From Acetobacteraceae bacterium UBA6159 (lineage in GTDB: Bacteria > Pseudomonadota > Alphaproteobacteria > Acetobacterales > Acetobacteraceae), in NCBI GenBank assembly GCA_002422345.1, contig DIUL01000118.1, forward strand, positions 1 through 13,030: a stretch of DNA of 13,030 nt, written 5' to 3'. How positions within the stretch are numbered: the stretch's first letter is position 1; every line of letters begins with the position of its first letter. The position numbers were made by a program, and so were the translations under genes. Below, in pieces: positions 7,334-13,030 of this stretch. Below the pieces are notes generated by a model that was given only the letters and a program-made list of their open reading frames with translations, had not been told where the DNA came from and made no database searches.

Positions 7334-7705
7334 ATGCGTTGGATATCACCGATAGTGGCCCTCGCAGGCCTGCTGGTGGGTGGCGGCGCCTTGCCACCCG
7401 TGGATTGTGGGGCATCCGCGCCCGCCCCCCGCGGGGTCGCCGCGACGCTTGAACCGGCCGGGCTGACCTCGGTTAGCGGCGTCGTCGGGCGTGCGTCCCT
7501 GATCGAGTCTCCCGTGGGGCGACCGGCGGGCGCGACTCCCGCCGCGGCGGCCTCGGCTGTGAACCGTTCCTGTGGCGGGGCGGCCGAACCGGTCGGGCTT
7601 GCCACCGGTACGTTGCGCAATGACACGGCCGACGCGTTGCACGGCCTGCAACCGACCGAGGGATTGCACTCTCCGCTCGATGACTCGCGGACTGGCTTCC
7701 GCTAG
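7334..7705 (+). CDS. Small putative secreted protein of unknown function
   Basis: The product is 123 aa from the ATG at 7334, preferred over an ATG at 7307 because it opens a signal peptide: a short basic start (MRW), a hydrophobic core (ISPIVALAGLLVGGG), then ALPPVDCGASA with a plausible cleavage site. The cysteine is preceded by PVD, so it is not a lipobox. The mature part is rich in Ala, Gly, Pro and Ser with no recognised domain and ends DDSRTGFR. Third codon positions are mostly G/C, as in real genes here, and a GAGG sequence lies about 6 bases upstream. The stop TAG falls inside the CTAG end of the following repeat. It is 69 bases after hpnN and could be co-transcribed. I do not recognise the family, and a spurious frame in GC-rich DNA is a real possibility. 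Confidence 0.45.
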   Translation: MRWISPIVALAGLLVGGGALPPVDCGASAPAPRGVAATLEPAGLTSVSGVVGRASLIESPVGRPAGATPAAAASAVNRSCGGAAEPVGLATGTLRNDTADALHGLQPTEGLHSPLDDSRTGFR

Positions 7706-7809
7706 AGCGCGTTCAGCCTGACCGGAAACGGAGAACGCGCTCTGGCTCTTTGTTTGATCGCATGATTCACCGCCTGTGAGGTGTACGCTCAGGCCGATCA
7801 TGCTCTAGC
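7701..7809. repeat. 107-bp structured repeat with CTAGAGC...GCTCTAG ends, between convergent genes
   Basis: The element is bounded by 8-bp inverted ends, GCTAGAGC (7701-7708) and GCTCTAGC (7802-7809). The left half is a hairpin with an 11-bp perfect stem, AGAGCGCGTTC (7704-7714) and GAACGCGCTCT (7733-7743); its loop contains CCG-GAAA-CGG. It is followed by GGCTCTTTGTTT. The right half carries a weaker stem (GCCTG 7772-7776 with CAGGC 7790-7794) and the GATCATGCTCTAG end that, from memory, marks a widespread class of alphaproteobacterial intergenic repeats. Both flanking genes use its CTAG ends as stop codons: TAG 7703-7705 on the forward strand and TAG on the reverse strand at 7807-7805. The 11-bp hairpin plus T-rich tail probably works as a terminator for the forward genes. 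Confidence 0.75.
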
Positions 7810-8794
7810 CAGCCGAACCGCTCGCCTGGCGCGCAAGCCGAACCTCGGCGAGCAGACAGAGGATTTCGAACAGGATGGAGGCGCCGTTGAAGGCGGTGAT
7901 GGTCCCGACATCGAAGGGTGGGGCCACCTCCACCAGGTCGCCGCCGATGATGTCGAGGCCACGCAGCGCGCGCAGCAGGCGCAGCGCCTCCAGCGCCGTG
8001 ATCCCCCCAGCCTCGGGCGTGCCGGTGCCCGGCGCCTGGGAGGGGTCCAGGCTGTCGATGTCGAAGGTCAGGTAGACCGGTCCGGCGCCGACCACGCGAC
8101 GGGCTTCCTCGGCCGCGAAGCGCCAGCCCTGGTCGTGAAACTCCTCCATCGGCATCACCCGCATGCCGCTGCGCTGACTGAAGCCCCAATGGTCCATGTC
8201 GTTGACGGTGCCGCGGATGCCGATCTGGATCACGCGCCTGGGGTCGAGCAGCCCTTCGTCCACCGCCCGCCGGAACGGCGCGCCGTGATGGAAGCGGGAG
8301 CCGAGATAGTCATCCCCCGTGTCGCAATGGGCATCGATATGGATCATCCCGATGGGTCCCGAGGTCGCCACCGCGCGCAGGATCGGCAGGCTGATCGAAT
8401 GGTCGCCGCCGACCGAGAGCGGCGTGATGCCCGCGGCGATGACGGGGCGGTAGAAGGCGGTGATCTCCTCCAGCGCGCCGACCAGTTCATAGGGTTTCTC
8501 GATCCAGCAATCGCCGAGGTCGCGGACCCGGCAGGCGGCGAAGGGGGCGATACCGGTGACGCCGTTGATCCGGCGGAGCAGCGTCGACTGCTCCCGCACC
8601 GCGCGGGGGCCGTGGCGGGCGCCGGTGCGGTTGGTGACGCCGCCATCGAAGGGGACGCCGATCAGGCCGATATCCACCGCCGCCAGGTCCGTCTCGACGG
8701 GGGCGCGGAAGAAGGACGCGATCCCGGTGTAGCGCGGGCGGGCCTGCGGGTCGGCGAGCTCGAGGTAGGTGGCGGGCTGCTTGATCTCGGGCAT
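7805..8794 (-). CDS. Agmatinase-family ureohydrolase (arginase superfamily)
   Basis: The product is 329 aa. The start at 8794 has a strong AGGAG about 8 bases upstream; the frame is open well beyond but without protein character. All metal ligands of the binuclear manganese centre are present: His132 in GGDHS (129-133), Asp154, His156 and Asp158 in DAHCD, and Asp245 and Asp247 in FDIDSLDP. Also visible are GVPFDGG (46-52), HHGAPFRRA (169-177) and GGDLVEVAPPFD (284-295). These enzymes split a guanidino group to urea plus an amine. The substrate could be agmatine, guanidinobutyrate or guanidinopropionate, and the sequence alone does not separate these. It is a single gene, convergent with the small secreted protein and divergent from pmp3. 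It would act in the cytosol, in polyamine synthesis or nitrogen scavenging. The stop codon lies within the repeat end. Confidence 0.92.
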   Translation of the reverse strand: MPEIKQPATYLELADPQARPRYTGIASFFRAPVETDLAAVDIGLIGVPFDGGVTNRTGARHGPRAVREQSTLLRRINGVTGIAPFAACRVRDLGDCWIEKPYELVGALEEITAFYRPVIAAGITPLSVGGDHSISLPILRAVATSGPIGMIHIDAHCDTGDDYLGSRFHHGAPFRRAVDEGLLDPRRVIQIGIRGTVNDMDHWGFSQRSGMRVMPMEEFHDQGWRFAAEEARRVVGAGPVYLTFDIDSLDPSQAPGTGTPEAGGITALEALRLLRALRGLDIIGGDLVEVAPPFDVGTITAFNGASILFEILCLLAEVRLARQASGSAG

Positions 8795-8835
8795 GGTGCT
8801 CTCCTCGTCGCCGGTTCGCGCGACTGTACCGCCCG

Positions 8836-8857
8836 ACTGGCCGGCGCGGCCAGTTTT
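8836..8857 (+). terminator. Hairpin followed by TTTT, between divergent ureohydrolase and pmp3 genes
   Basis: ACTGGCCG (8836-8843), loop GCG and CGGCCAGT (8847-8854) form an 8-bp perfect stem running straight into TTTT (8854-8857) on the forward strand, the layout of an intrinsic terminator. It lies about 40 bases upstream of the reverse ureohydrolase start and 130 bases upstream of the forward pmp3 gene. It would stop forward transcription entering from antisense to the ureohydrolase gene, or act as an attenuator if the pmp3 transcript starts upstream. As DNA it could instead be an operator for the ureohydrolase. Confidence 0.45.
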
Positions 8858-8989
8858 CGCTTCGTGATGGTCGTTCGGTGCGCGGGCGAGCCGGCCGCAC
8901 CAATGCCGACGGGAGAACGGTTGGGCATGGAAATCGGATACGGAAACCCGATATAGGATGATCCTGGACCCGAGACGGAACCGTCCCCC

Positions 8990-9193
8990 ATGCGCCTGTT
9001 TATCGCGATCTTCCTGCCCTGGCTGGCTTTCTTCACGATCGGGCGCCCGTTTGCCGGGATCATCTGCCTGCTGCTGCAGATCACTCTGATCGGCTGGATC
9101 CCGGCGGCGATCTGGGCGGCCTACTCGGTCAGCCAGTACCACACGGACCGGAAGATCCGGGACGCGATGTACAGCGGCCGGCCGCCCTACTGA
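8990..9193 (+). CDS. Pmp3/YqaE family small membrane protein
   Basis: The product is 67 aa with two hydrophobic helices (about 3-17 and 20-46) joined by a short GRPFAG turn, and a charged tail, HTDRKIRDAM. This is the compact two-helix layout of the Pmp3/YqaE/UPF0057 family, including the central LLLQITLIGWIPAAIWAAY segment, which matches the family's 'N-x-x-L-T-x-x-G-W-x-P-x-x-I-x-A' pattern. It would sit in the inner membrane. In yeast and plants the family affects membrane potential and salt tolerance; the bacterial role is mostly unassigned, with stress association reported. It is monocistronic and divergent from the ureohydrolase. No clear Shine-Dalgarno sequence is visible just before the ATG. 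Confidence 0.85.
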   Translation: MRLFIAIFLPWLAFFTIGRPFAGIICLLLQITLIGWIPAAIWAAYSVSQYHTDRKIRDAMYSGRPPY

Positions 9194-9295
9194 CGCGGTT
9201 GCCGTTGCGCGAGGTCGCGCTGTCCAGGACCTGAGTTTGCCCGCCCTGTCGCTTGGGGCCACGCCTCCACGCTTCGGCGGTTGGTGACGGGGTAA

Positions 9296-9355
9296 AAGTC
9301 GTGGGTGCCGGGCCTGCGCCCGGCATGACGACGAGGACCCGGCATGACGACGAGG
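9296..9355. repeat. Dispersed-type intergenic repeat with hairpin and 19-bp tandem duplication
   Basis: AAAGTCGTGGGTGCCGGGC is followed by a 7-bp stem-loop (GCCGGGC 9307-9313, loop CTGC, GCCCGGC 9318-9324) and then CATGACG. From memory this resembles, in reverse orientation, the CGTCATGCCCGGGC...GGCATCCACGAC repeat widespread in rhizobia and relatives. Its end has been duplicated: CCCGGCATGACGACGAGG occurs at 9319-9336 and again at 9338-9355, a 19-bp tandem period. It lies between the converging pmp3 and deacylase genes. Confidence 0.65.
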
Positions 9356-9375
9356 GGCCGCCGGTCGGTGCCCCG

Positions 9376-9415
9376 GGCACTCCGGGACTGACCGTGCGGG
9401 CCAGTCCCGGGTGCC
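9376..9415. terminator. Long terminator-like hairpin between pmp3 and the reverse deacylase gene
   Basis: CCGGGACTG (9382-9390) pairs with CAGTCCCGG (9402-9410). The stem extends by five more pairs (GGCAC 9376-9380 with GTGCC 9411-9415) across a single bulged T at 9381, giving about 14 pairs around an 11-base loop. It ends 6 bases before the reverse gene's stop codon at 9422. No U-tract follows on either strand, so it may be a Rho-independent-like or RNA-stabilising bidirectional 3' structure. Confidence 0.5.
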
Positions 9416-9421
9416 GCTGCC

Positions 9422-11143
9422 TCAGACCTTTCCGGCGCGGACCAGGCGGCCGGGACGAGCCCCGGTTTCCTGGTCGTTCTCGAAGATGCAGACGCCGCTG
9501 TTGAACGTCGCGTGGTAGCCCTGCGCGCGCTGCACAAGGCGTTTGCCGCCGGCGGGCAGGTCGTAGCGCATCTCCGGGTGGAACAGACGCAGGTTGTTGT
9601 GGTCGATGATGTTCACATCGGCCTTCTTGCCCACCGCAAGACGGCCGCGGTCGTTGAAGCCGAAGAAGTCCGCGGTTTCGCTGGTCAGGCGCTTCACCAC
9701 GAATTCCAGCCGGAGCTGCGGCCCCCGGTCCCGATCCCGCGCCCAATGCGTCAGCATGTAGGTCGGCAGCGAGCTGTCGCAGATCAGCCCGCAATGCGCC
9801 CCGCCATCACCCAGGCCCAGCAGCGTATCCGGGTCGGTGATCATCTGGTGCACCACGCCATGATCGCCATAGACGTAGTTGGTGACGGGATAGAACAGCA
9901 TCCGGTCACCGTTCTCTCCGGTCAGGTAGTCGTAGCAGAACTCCTCGGGCGTCAGGTTCGTCTTCGCCGCCAGCGCGGCGATCGAGCGGCTGTCGTCGGG
10001 CTCATAGTCCGGCGGGTCGCCCAGCACGTATTGCCGATCCCAGCGCGTGGCGATCGGGCGCTGCAAGGGCGGCAGGATCGAGAGCAGTTCCTCGGATGAC
10101 TCCTCGTTCAGGATTTGCGCCCGGATCACCGGATCGCGCAGCTTCGCGAGCCGATCCGCCAGCGGCAGCTTCAGCAGTTCGGCAAAGGTCGGGCGCGCGG
10201 CAAACGGCGTCAGAGACGTGGTCAGGCCCAGGATGATGCCCACCGGACGCCCCGCCACCTGCGCGGTGACCTGCGCGCCGTCAGCCCGCGCCTTGCGCAC
10301 GCCCATCATCAGCCGCCGCCAGCGGTCCGGATCGTAGGAGCGGTCGGTCAGCAGGAACCAGAACGGCACGTTGTTGGTCTTGCAGAGTTCGGTGATCCAG
10401 CGAAATTCGGCGGTCTCGTCTTCAAAGTCGCTGAGCATCCCGTAGGTGCCGCGGCCGACGCGCTTGAAGGCGCGGGCGATGCCCAGCAGTTCCTTCTCCT
10501 CGGAATACCGGCCAGGCACCAGGTCGCCGGAGGTCGTCTTGTGCTGGTCGGTGCGCGACGTCGTGAAGCCGAAGGCGCCGGCGCGCAGAGCTTCCTCGGT
10601 CAGCCGGCTCATCGTCTCGATATCGTCGGGCGTGGCCTTTTCCCGCCGCACCGCGCGATCGCCCATCACATAGACCCGCAGCGGATGATGCGAGACCTGG
10701 GCGGCGACGTCGATCGTGCGCGGCAGACGCTCCAGCGCGTTCAGGTAGTCGGGGAAGGATTCCCAATCCCACTTCAGGCCCTCGGCCAAGGCGATGCCGG
10801 GAATGTCCTCCACACCCTCCATCAGGTCGATCAGGGCGGCATGGTCGACCTTGCGGACCGGGGCGAAACCCACGCCGCAATTGCCCATCAGGATCGTGGT
10901 GACGCCATGCCACGACGACGGCGCGAGCACCGGGTCCCAGGTCGCCTGGCCGTCGTAATGCGTGTGGACGTCAACCCAGCCGGGCGTGACCAACAGGCCG
11001 TTGGCATCAATCTCCCGCTTGCCGGGACCGGCCTTGCCACCAACCTGGGCGATGCGGTCGCCGTCGATGGCAACATCGCCCGTGTAACGTTTGGCGCCGG
11101 TACCGTCGACGATCGTGCCGCCACGGATGACTGTGTCATGCAT
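9422..11143 (-). CDS. Amidohydrolase, N-acyl-D-amino-acid deacylase-like (variant metal site)
   Basis: The product is 573 aa. The start at 11143 gives the classic amidohydrolase opening, with VIRGGTIVDGTGAKR, a small beta-sandwich and then the TIM barrel. GGAG lies about 10 bases upstream. Zinc-site motifs seen are HTH (His60, His62) in GWVDVHTHYDGQ, Cys89 in GNCGVGF (the bridging cysteine of D-aminoacylases) and Asp446 in LGDGGAH. VSHHPLR (150-156) lies where many relatives have GHSALR. The canonical barrel histidines found in HMR and SHHK motifs are not apparent: the corresponding stretches read MLSDFED (236-242) and FWFLLTDR (261-268). That fits a large, poorly characterised D-aminoacylase-like branch with a different or mononuclear site. 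The likely reaction is hydrolysis of an N-acyl or cyclic amide bond; the substrate is unknown. It follows the nitroreductase, whose open frame overruns this gene's first 256 bases. Confidence 0.85.
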   Translation of the reverse strand: MHDTVIRGGTIVDGTGAKRYTGDVAIDGDRIAQVGGKAGPGKREIDANGLLVTPGWVDVHTHYDGQATWDPVLAPSSWHGVTTILMGNCGVGFAPVRKVDHAALIDLMEGVEDIPGIALAEGLKWDWESFPDYLNALERLPRTIDVAAQVSHHPLRVYVMGDRAVRREKATPDDIETMSRLTEEALRAGAFGFTTSRTDQHKTTSGDLVPGRYSEEKELLGIARAFKRVGRGTYGMLSDFEDETAEFRWITELCKTNNVPFWFLLTDRSYDPDRWRRLMMGVRKARADGAQVTAQVAGRPVGIILGLTTSLTPFAARPTFAELLKLPLADRLAKLRDPVIRAQILNEESSEELLSILPPLQRPIATRWDRQYVLGDPPDYEPDDSRSIAALAAKTNLTPEEFCYDYLTGENGDRMLFYPVTNYVYGDHGVVHQMITDPDTLLGLGDGGAHCGLICDSSLPTYMLTHWARDRDRGPQLRLEFVVKRLTSETADFFGFNDRGRLAVGKKADVNIIDHNNLRLFHPEMRYDLPAGGKRLVQRAQGYHATFNSGVCIFENDQETGARPGRLVRAGKV

Positions 11144-11925
11144 TGAGGTGAAGCTCCGCGATTTCGGGACGGAAGCGTGACGCAGCGGGGCGCAGGATGC
11201 AAGGTCGGGGCTTTGCCCCGAACCCTACAAGGGGGCGCTGCCCCCTTGACCCCCGCCAAGGGCACAGCCCTTGGAACCGGTCCGTTGGGGGGATTCTGGG
11301 AGGGGCCGTGGTGGTGGATCGGGTAGCCCATGGGCATCAGGGCGAAGGTGTCGATGTCCTCGGGCAGGCCGAGCGTGTCTTTAAGTTCGTCTTCGTAGAG
11401 GGAGGCGATGGTGGTGAGGACCGTGCCCAGGCCTAGGCCGCGGCAGGCGAGGATGATGTTTTGTACGGCGGGGTAGATGCTCGAGCCTCGGATGCGTTCC
11501 TGGTAGGCCTGATGGATATCCCAGCGGGCGGCGACGGCGGCGGGCAGGGCTTCACGCGGGGGCATGTCGCGGCGTTTCAGGCAGGGCACCAGGATGCACG
11601 GCGCGTCGCCCATGTGTTCCCAGAGATAGGCGCTGGAGCCGAGGAAGGACTTGTATTGCGCCTCGGTCAGATGGGCGGGCCGGGGGCGGGCGGCGTAGAT
11701 CGAGCTGACTTCCTCGGCCGCCTTGCGGTAGATCGCGCCGAGGCGCTGGCGGGCGGCGGGGTCGCGGACGACGATGAAGGTCCAGTGCTGGGAATTCCCG
11801 CCCGAGGGCGCGCGGATCGCGGCGTCCAGCACCTGCGTGATCAGCGCGTCGGGCACCGGCGTGTCGTGGTAGCGGCGCAGGGAGCGCGCGGTGTGGATTG
11901 CCTCGAACAGCCCGATATCGGTCAT
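10888..11925 (-). CDS. Nitroreductase-family flavoprotein with aberrant, repeat-derived C-terminus
   Basis: The open frame is 345 aa, well over the usual length of about 200-230 for this family. The start at 11925 has CGGAGA about 8 bases upstream. Residues 1-208 are a normal nitroreductase: ARSLRRYHD (13-21), APSGGNSQHW (39-48, FMN binding), YPAVQNIILACRGLGLGT (151-168) and the LMPMGYPIHHHGP end (196-208). Relatives add only some 15-25 more residues. Here the frame instead enters the hairpin repeat (11206-11274), passes the start of the deacylase at 11143 in another frame and stops at 10888. Residues from about 211 on are therefore probably not a functional extension. The enzyme should be an FMN-dependent NAD(P)H reductase. 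The missing C-terminal segment may weaken dimerisation, so this may be a decaying gene or a tolerated tail. It lies 46 bases downstream of the GT39-like gene and is probably co-transcribed with it. Confidence 0.8.
   Translation of the reverse strand: MTDIGLFEAIHTARSLRRYHDTPVPDALITQVLDAAIRAPSGGNSQHWTFIVVRDPAARQRLGAIYRKAAEEVSSIYAARPRPAHLTEAQYKSFLGSSAYLWEHMGDAPCILVPCLKRRDMPPREALPAAVAARWDIHQAYQERIRGSSIYPAVQNIILACRGLGLGTVLTTIASLYEDELKDTLGLPEDIDTFALMPMGYPIHHHGPSQNPPNGPVPRAVPLAGVKGAAPPCRVRGKAPTLHPAPRCVTLPSRNRGASPQCMTQSSVAARSSTVPAPNVTRAMLPSTATASPRLVARPVPASGRLMPTACWSRPAGLTSTRITTARRPGTRCSRRRRGMASPRS
11206..11274. repeat. Second copy of the hairpin repeat (three stem-loops)
   Basis: There are three perfect stem-loops in the same order and orientation as the first three of the 4477-4593 block: CGGGGC/GCCCCG (11206-11220), CAAGGGGGC/GCCCCCTTG (11228-11248) and CCAAGGGC/GCCCTTGG (11256-11274). 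Loops are TTT, GCT and ACA. Loops and stem ends differ between the two copies while pairing is kept, which indicates compensatory change and so selection on, or mechanistic preservation of, the folded form. The element occupies the 3' end of the nitroreductase frame and the space before the deacylase gene. Confidence 0.85.
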
Positions 11926-11971
11926 CGGCGGTCTCCGTGTGGGGAGTGCAACGATGCGGCCGGGGCGGCGT

Positions 11972-13030
11972 TCAGCGCAAGCCGGGGCGTGGCAGGATGA
12001 CGGTGTCGATCACGGCGCCGGTGGGGACCACGCGGAACAGATAAAGGGTCTGGACGTTGGTGCGGGAGACTTCGCCGAGGGGTTCGGCCGACCGCCAGAG
12101 GGTGGGATCGAAGCCGCGCAGGTCGCGGGAGTCGCGGACCAGGATGCCAGCGCCGTCCAGGGGCGCGGGGGTGGGCAGGGTGAACAGGCGCCACCGGTCC
12201 TCGATCCCCAGGACGGGCACGGTCGGCGGCATGATCCAGGCCAGTTCGGCGGCGATGGCATATTGGTCGGCGACGACAAAGGTGGCGCCGGCGCGCTGGC
12301 GGGCGGCCTCGACCTGGGTGGCGACGCGGTCCCAGTCGGCGAGGCGGAGTGCGATCGGATCGACCGGCACGGGCATGGGGACGGCCCAGGTGGCGGCGTG
12401 CAGGTAGGCGAGGAGGGTGATCCCGAGGCCCAGCCCGATCGCGGGGGCGCGCAGGCGGGTCCAGATCGGCTGGGTCAGGCCCGCCGCGGCGATGGCGGCG
12501 GCGGGGTAGACGATGCCCGGCCAGTTGCCTTGCACCCGGGCGCCGAGGGCATACCAGACGAAATACAGGGTCGAGGGCACGGTCAACGCCGCGAGCAGCG
12601 TCCAGGCCGTGTCCCGCGTGCGCCAGGCTCGGCTGGCGGCGAGGACGATGCCGGCGATGCACAGCGCCCAGACCAGCGGCGTGGCGAGGCCGGCCTGGCC
12701 GCCGATCAGTTCGGCCAGGAACTGTGCCGCGCGATCGGCCTGCCAGGCGCCGACCCGCCCGCCCTGGCGGAGGAAACCGGCCCAGTCGTGATCGGCGTTC
12801 CAGGCGACGACGGGGGCGAAGACCCCGAGCGCGATGGCCAGCCCCAGCCAGGGGCCTGGCTGGCGGAGGTGGCGGCGAGCGGGCGGGGAGGCCAGGAGCC
12901 ACAGGCCGATGCCGAGGCCCAGGAAGGCGGCGGTGTATTTGCTGCACAGGGCGAGACCCCCGAACAGGCCGGCGAGGGCCCACCAGGGGGTGGCTGCTGC
13001 GAAGTAGCCCCCTCCCCCCTTGAGGGGGAG
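11972..13030 (-). CDS. Glycosyltransferase family 39-like integral membrane protein (C-terminal part; cut by window edge)
   Basis: There are 352 visible residues, and the N-terminus lies beyond base 13030. The frame holds several TM helices and family-typical signatures: WWALAGLFGGLALCSKYTA near the edge, AIALGVFAPVVAWNADHDW, and after further TM helices the GARVQGNWPG loop. The tail is a soluble or periplasmic region with VVADQYAIAAELAWIMP and EDRWRLFTLP. This is the layout of ArnT/PMT-like GT39 enzymes, which move a sugar from a polyprenyl-phosphate donor to lipid A, a protein or another envelope acceptor. The catalytic acidic residues belong to the missing N-terminal loop, so activity cannot be judged. 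The first visible residues (LPLKGGGG) are encoded by repeat-like sequence. The gene heads the reverse series with the nitroreductase 46 bases downstream. Confidence 0.82.
   Translation of the reverse strand, partial: LPLKGGGGYFAAATPWWALAGLFGGLALCSKYTAAFLGLGIGLWLLASPPARRHLRQPGPWLGLAIALGVFAPVVAWNADHDWAGFLRQGGRVGAWQADRAAQFLAELIGGQAGLATPLVWALCIAGIVLAASRAWRTRDTAWTLLAALTVPSTLYFVWYALGARVQGNWPGIVYPAAAIAAAGLTQPIWTRLRAPAIGLGLGITLLAYLHAATWAVPMPVPVDPIALRLADWDRVATQVEAARQRAGATFVVADQYAIAAELAWIMPPTVPVLGIEDRWRLFTLPTPAPLDGAGILVRDSRDLRGFDPTLWRSAEPLGEVSRTNVQTLYLFRVVPTGAVIDTVILPRPGLR
13012..13030. repeat. CTCCCCC/GGGGGAG hairpin at the window edge, inside the GT39-like frame
   Basis: CTCCCCC (13012-13018), loop CTTGA and GGGGGAG (13024-13030) form a 7-bp stem similar in composition to the intergenic hairpins elsewhere in the window. 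It is read through in frame by the GT39-like gene as LPLKGGGG. The element may continue beyond the window. Confidence 0.4.

Noticed and set aside
7701..7809. Insertion sequence
   Set aside because: At 107 bp it is too short for a transposase, with no flanking target duplication that I can see; it is better described as an intergenic repeat.
9319..9355. CRISPR-like direct repeats
   Set aside because: Only two copies with a 1-base spacer; this is a tandem duplication of a repeat end, not an array.
10115..11146. 343-aa forward open frame opposite the deacylase gene
   Set aside because: It is an antisense shadow of a clearly recognised amidohydrolase, with low-complexity composition and no motifs.
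11922..12983. 353-aa reverse frame very rich in Arg and Pro overlapping the GT39-like gene
   Set aside because: It is out of phase with the true membrane-protein frame, has no hydrophobic segments, and is explained by codon bias.

Overview
The window is high-GC DNA with strong G/C bias at third codon positions. An HpnN-type hopanoid transporter, several rhizobial/acetobacterial-style intergenic repeats and the gene families present suggest an alphaproteobacterium. A member of Acetobacteraceae or a related Rhodospirillales line is my best guess. This is inferred from family content and repeat style; no rRNA or other marker gene is present to settle it.

Layout, left to right. Bases 1-457 are a gene-free, relatively AT-rich leader. 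A forward pair follows, overlapping by ATGA: an exported seven-bladed YVTN-type beta-propeller (458-1426) and a membrane di-iron fatty acid hydroxylase/sterol desaturase-family enzyme (1423-2364). Converging on it with a 3-base gap is a reverse two-gene unit that looks like a toxin-antitoxin operon: a 93-aa putative antitoxin (3252-2971) followed by a zeta-toxin-like P-loop protein (2964-2368). A forward group then carries a YqjM-type Old Yellow Enzyme (3384-4460), a block of five tandem hairpins (4477-4593), hpnN (4676-7264) and a small secreted protein of unknown function (7334-7705).

A 107-bp structured repeat (7702-7808) supplies the stop codons of both converging genes, the small protein and a reverse agmatinase-family ureohydrolase (8794-7805). 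Divergent from the ureohydrolase is a tiny Pmp3/YqaE membrane protein (8990-9193). Bases 9194-9421 hold a dispersed-type repeat and a strong terminator-like hairpin. The rest is a reverse-strand series: a glycosyltransferase-39-like membrane protein that runs off the right edge (13030-11972), a nitroreductase whose C-terminus has been replaced by repeat sequence (11925-10888), and an amidohydrolase of the N-acyl-D-amino-acid deacylase type (11143-9422).

The gene content is a mix of envelope and lipid functions (desaturase, HpnN, Pmp3, GT39), small-molecule redox or hydrolysis enzymes (OYE, nitroreductase, ureohydrolase, D-acylase) and one likely TA module. It does not form one pathway. The most unusual signals are the propeller/desaturase overlapping pair, the TA-like pair, the repeat-driven remodelling of the nitroreductase 3' end, and the deacylase that lacks canonical metal-ligand histidines.
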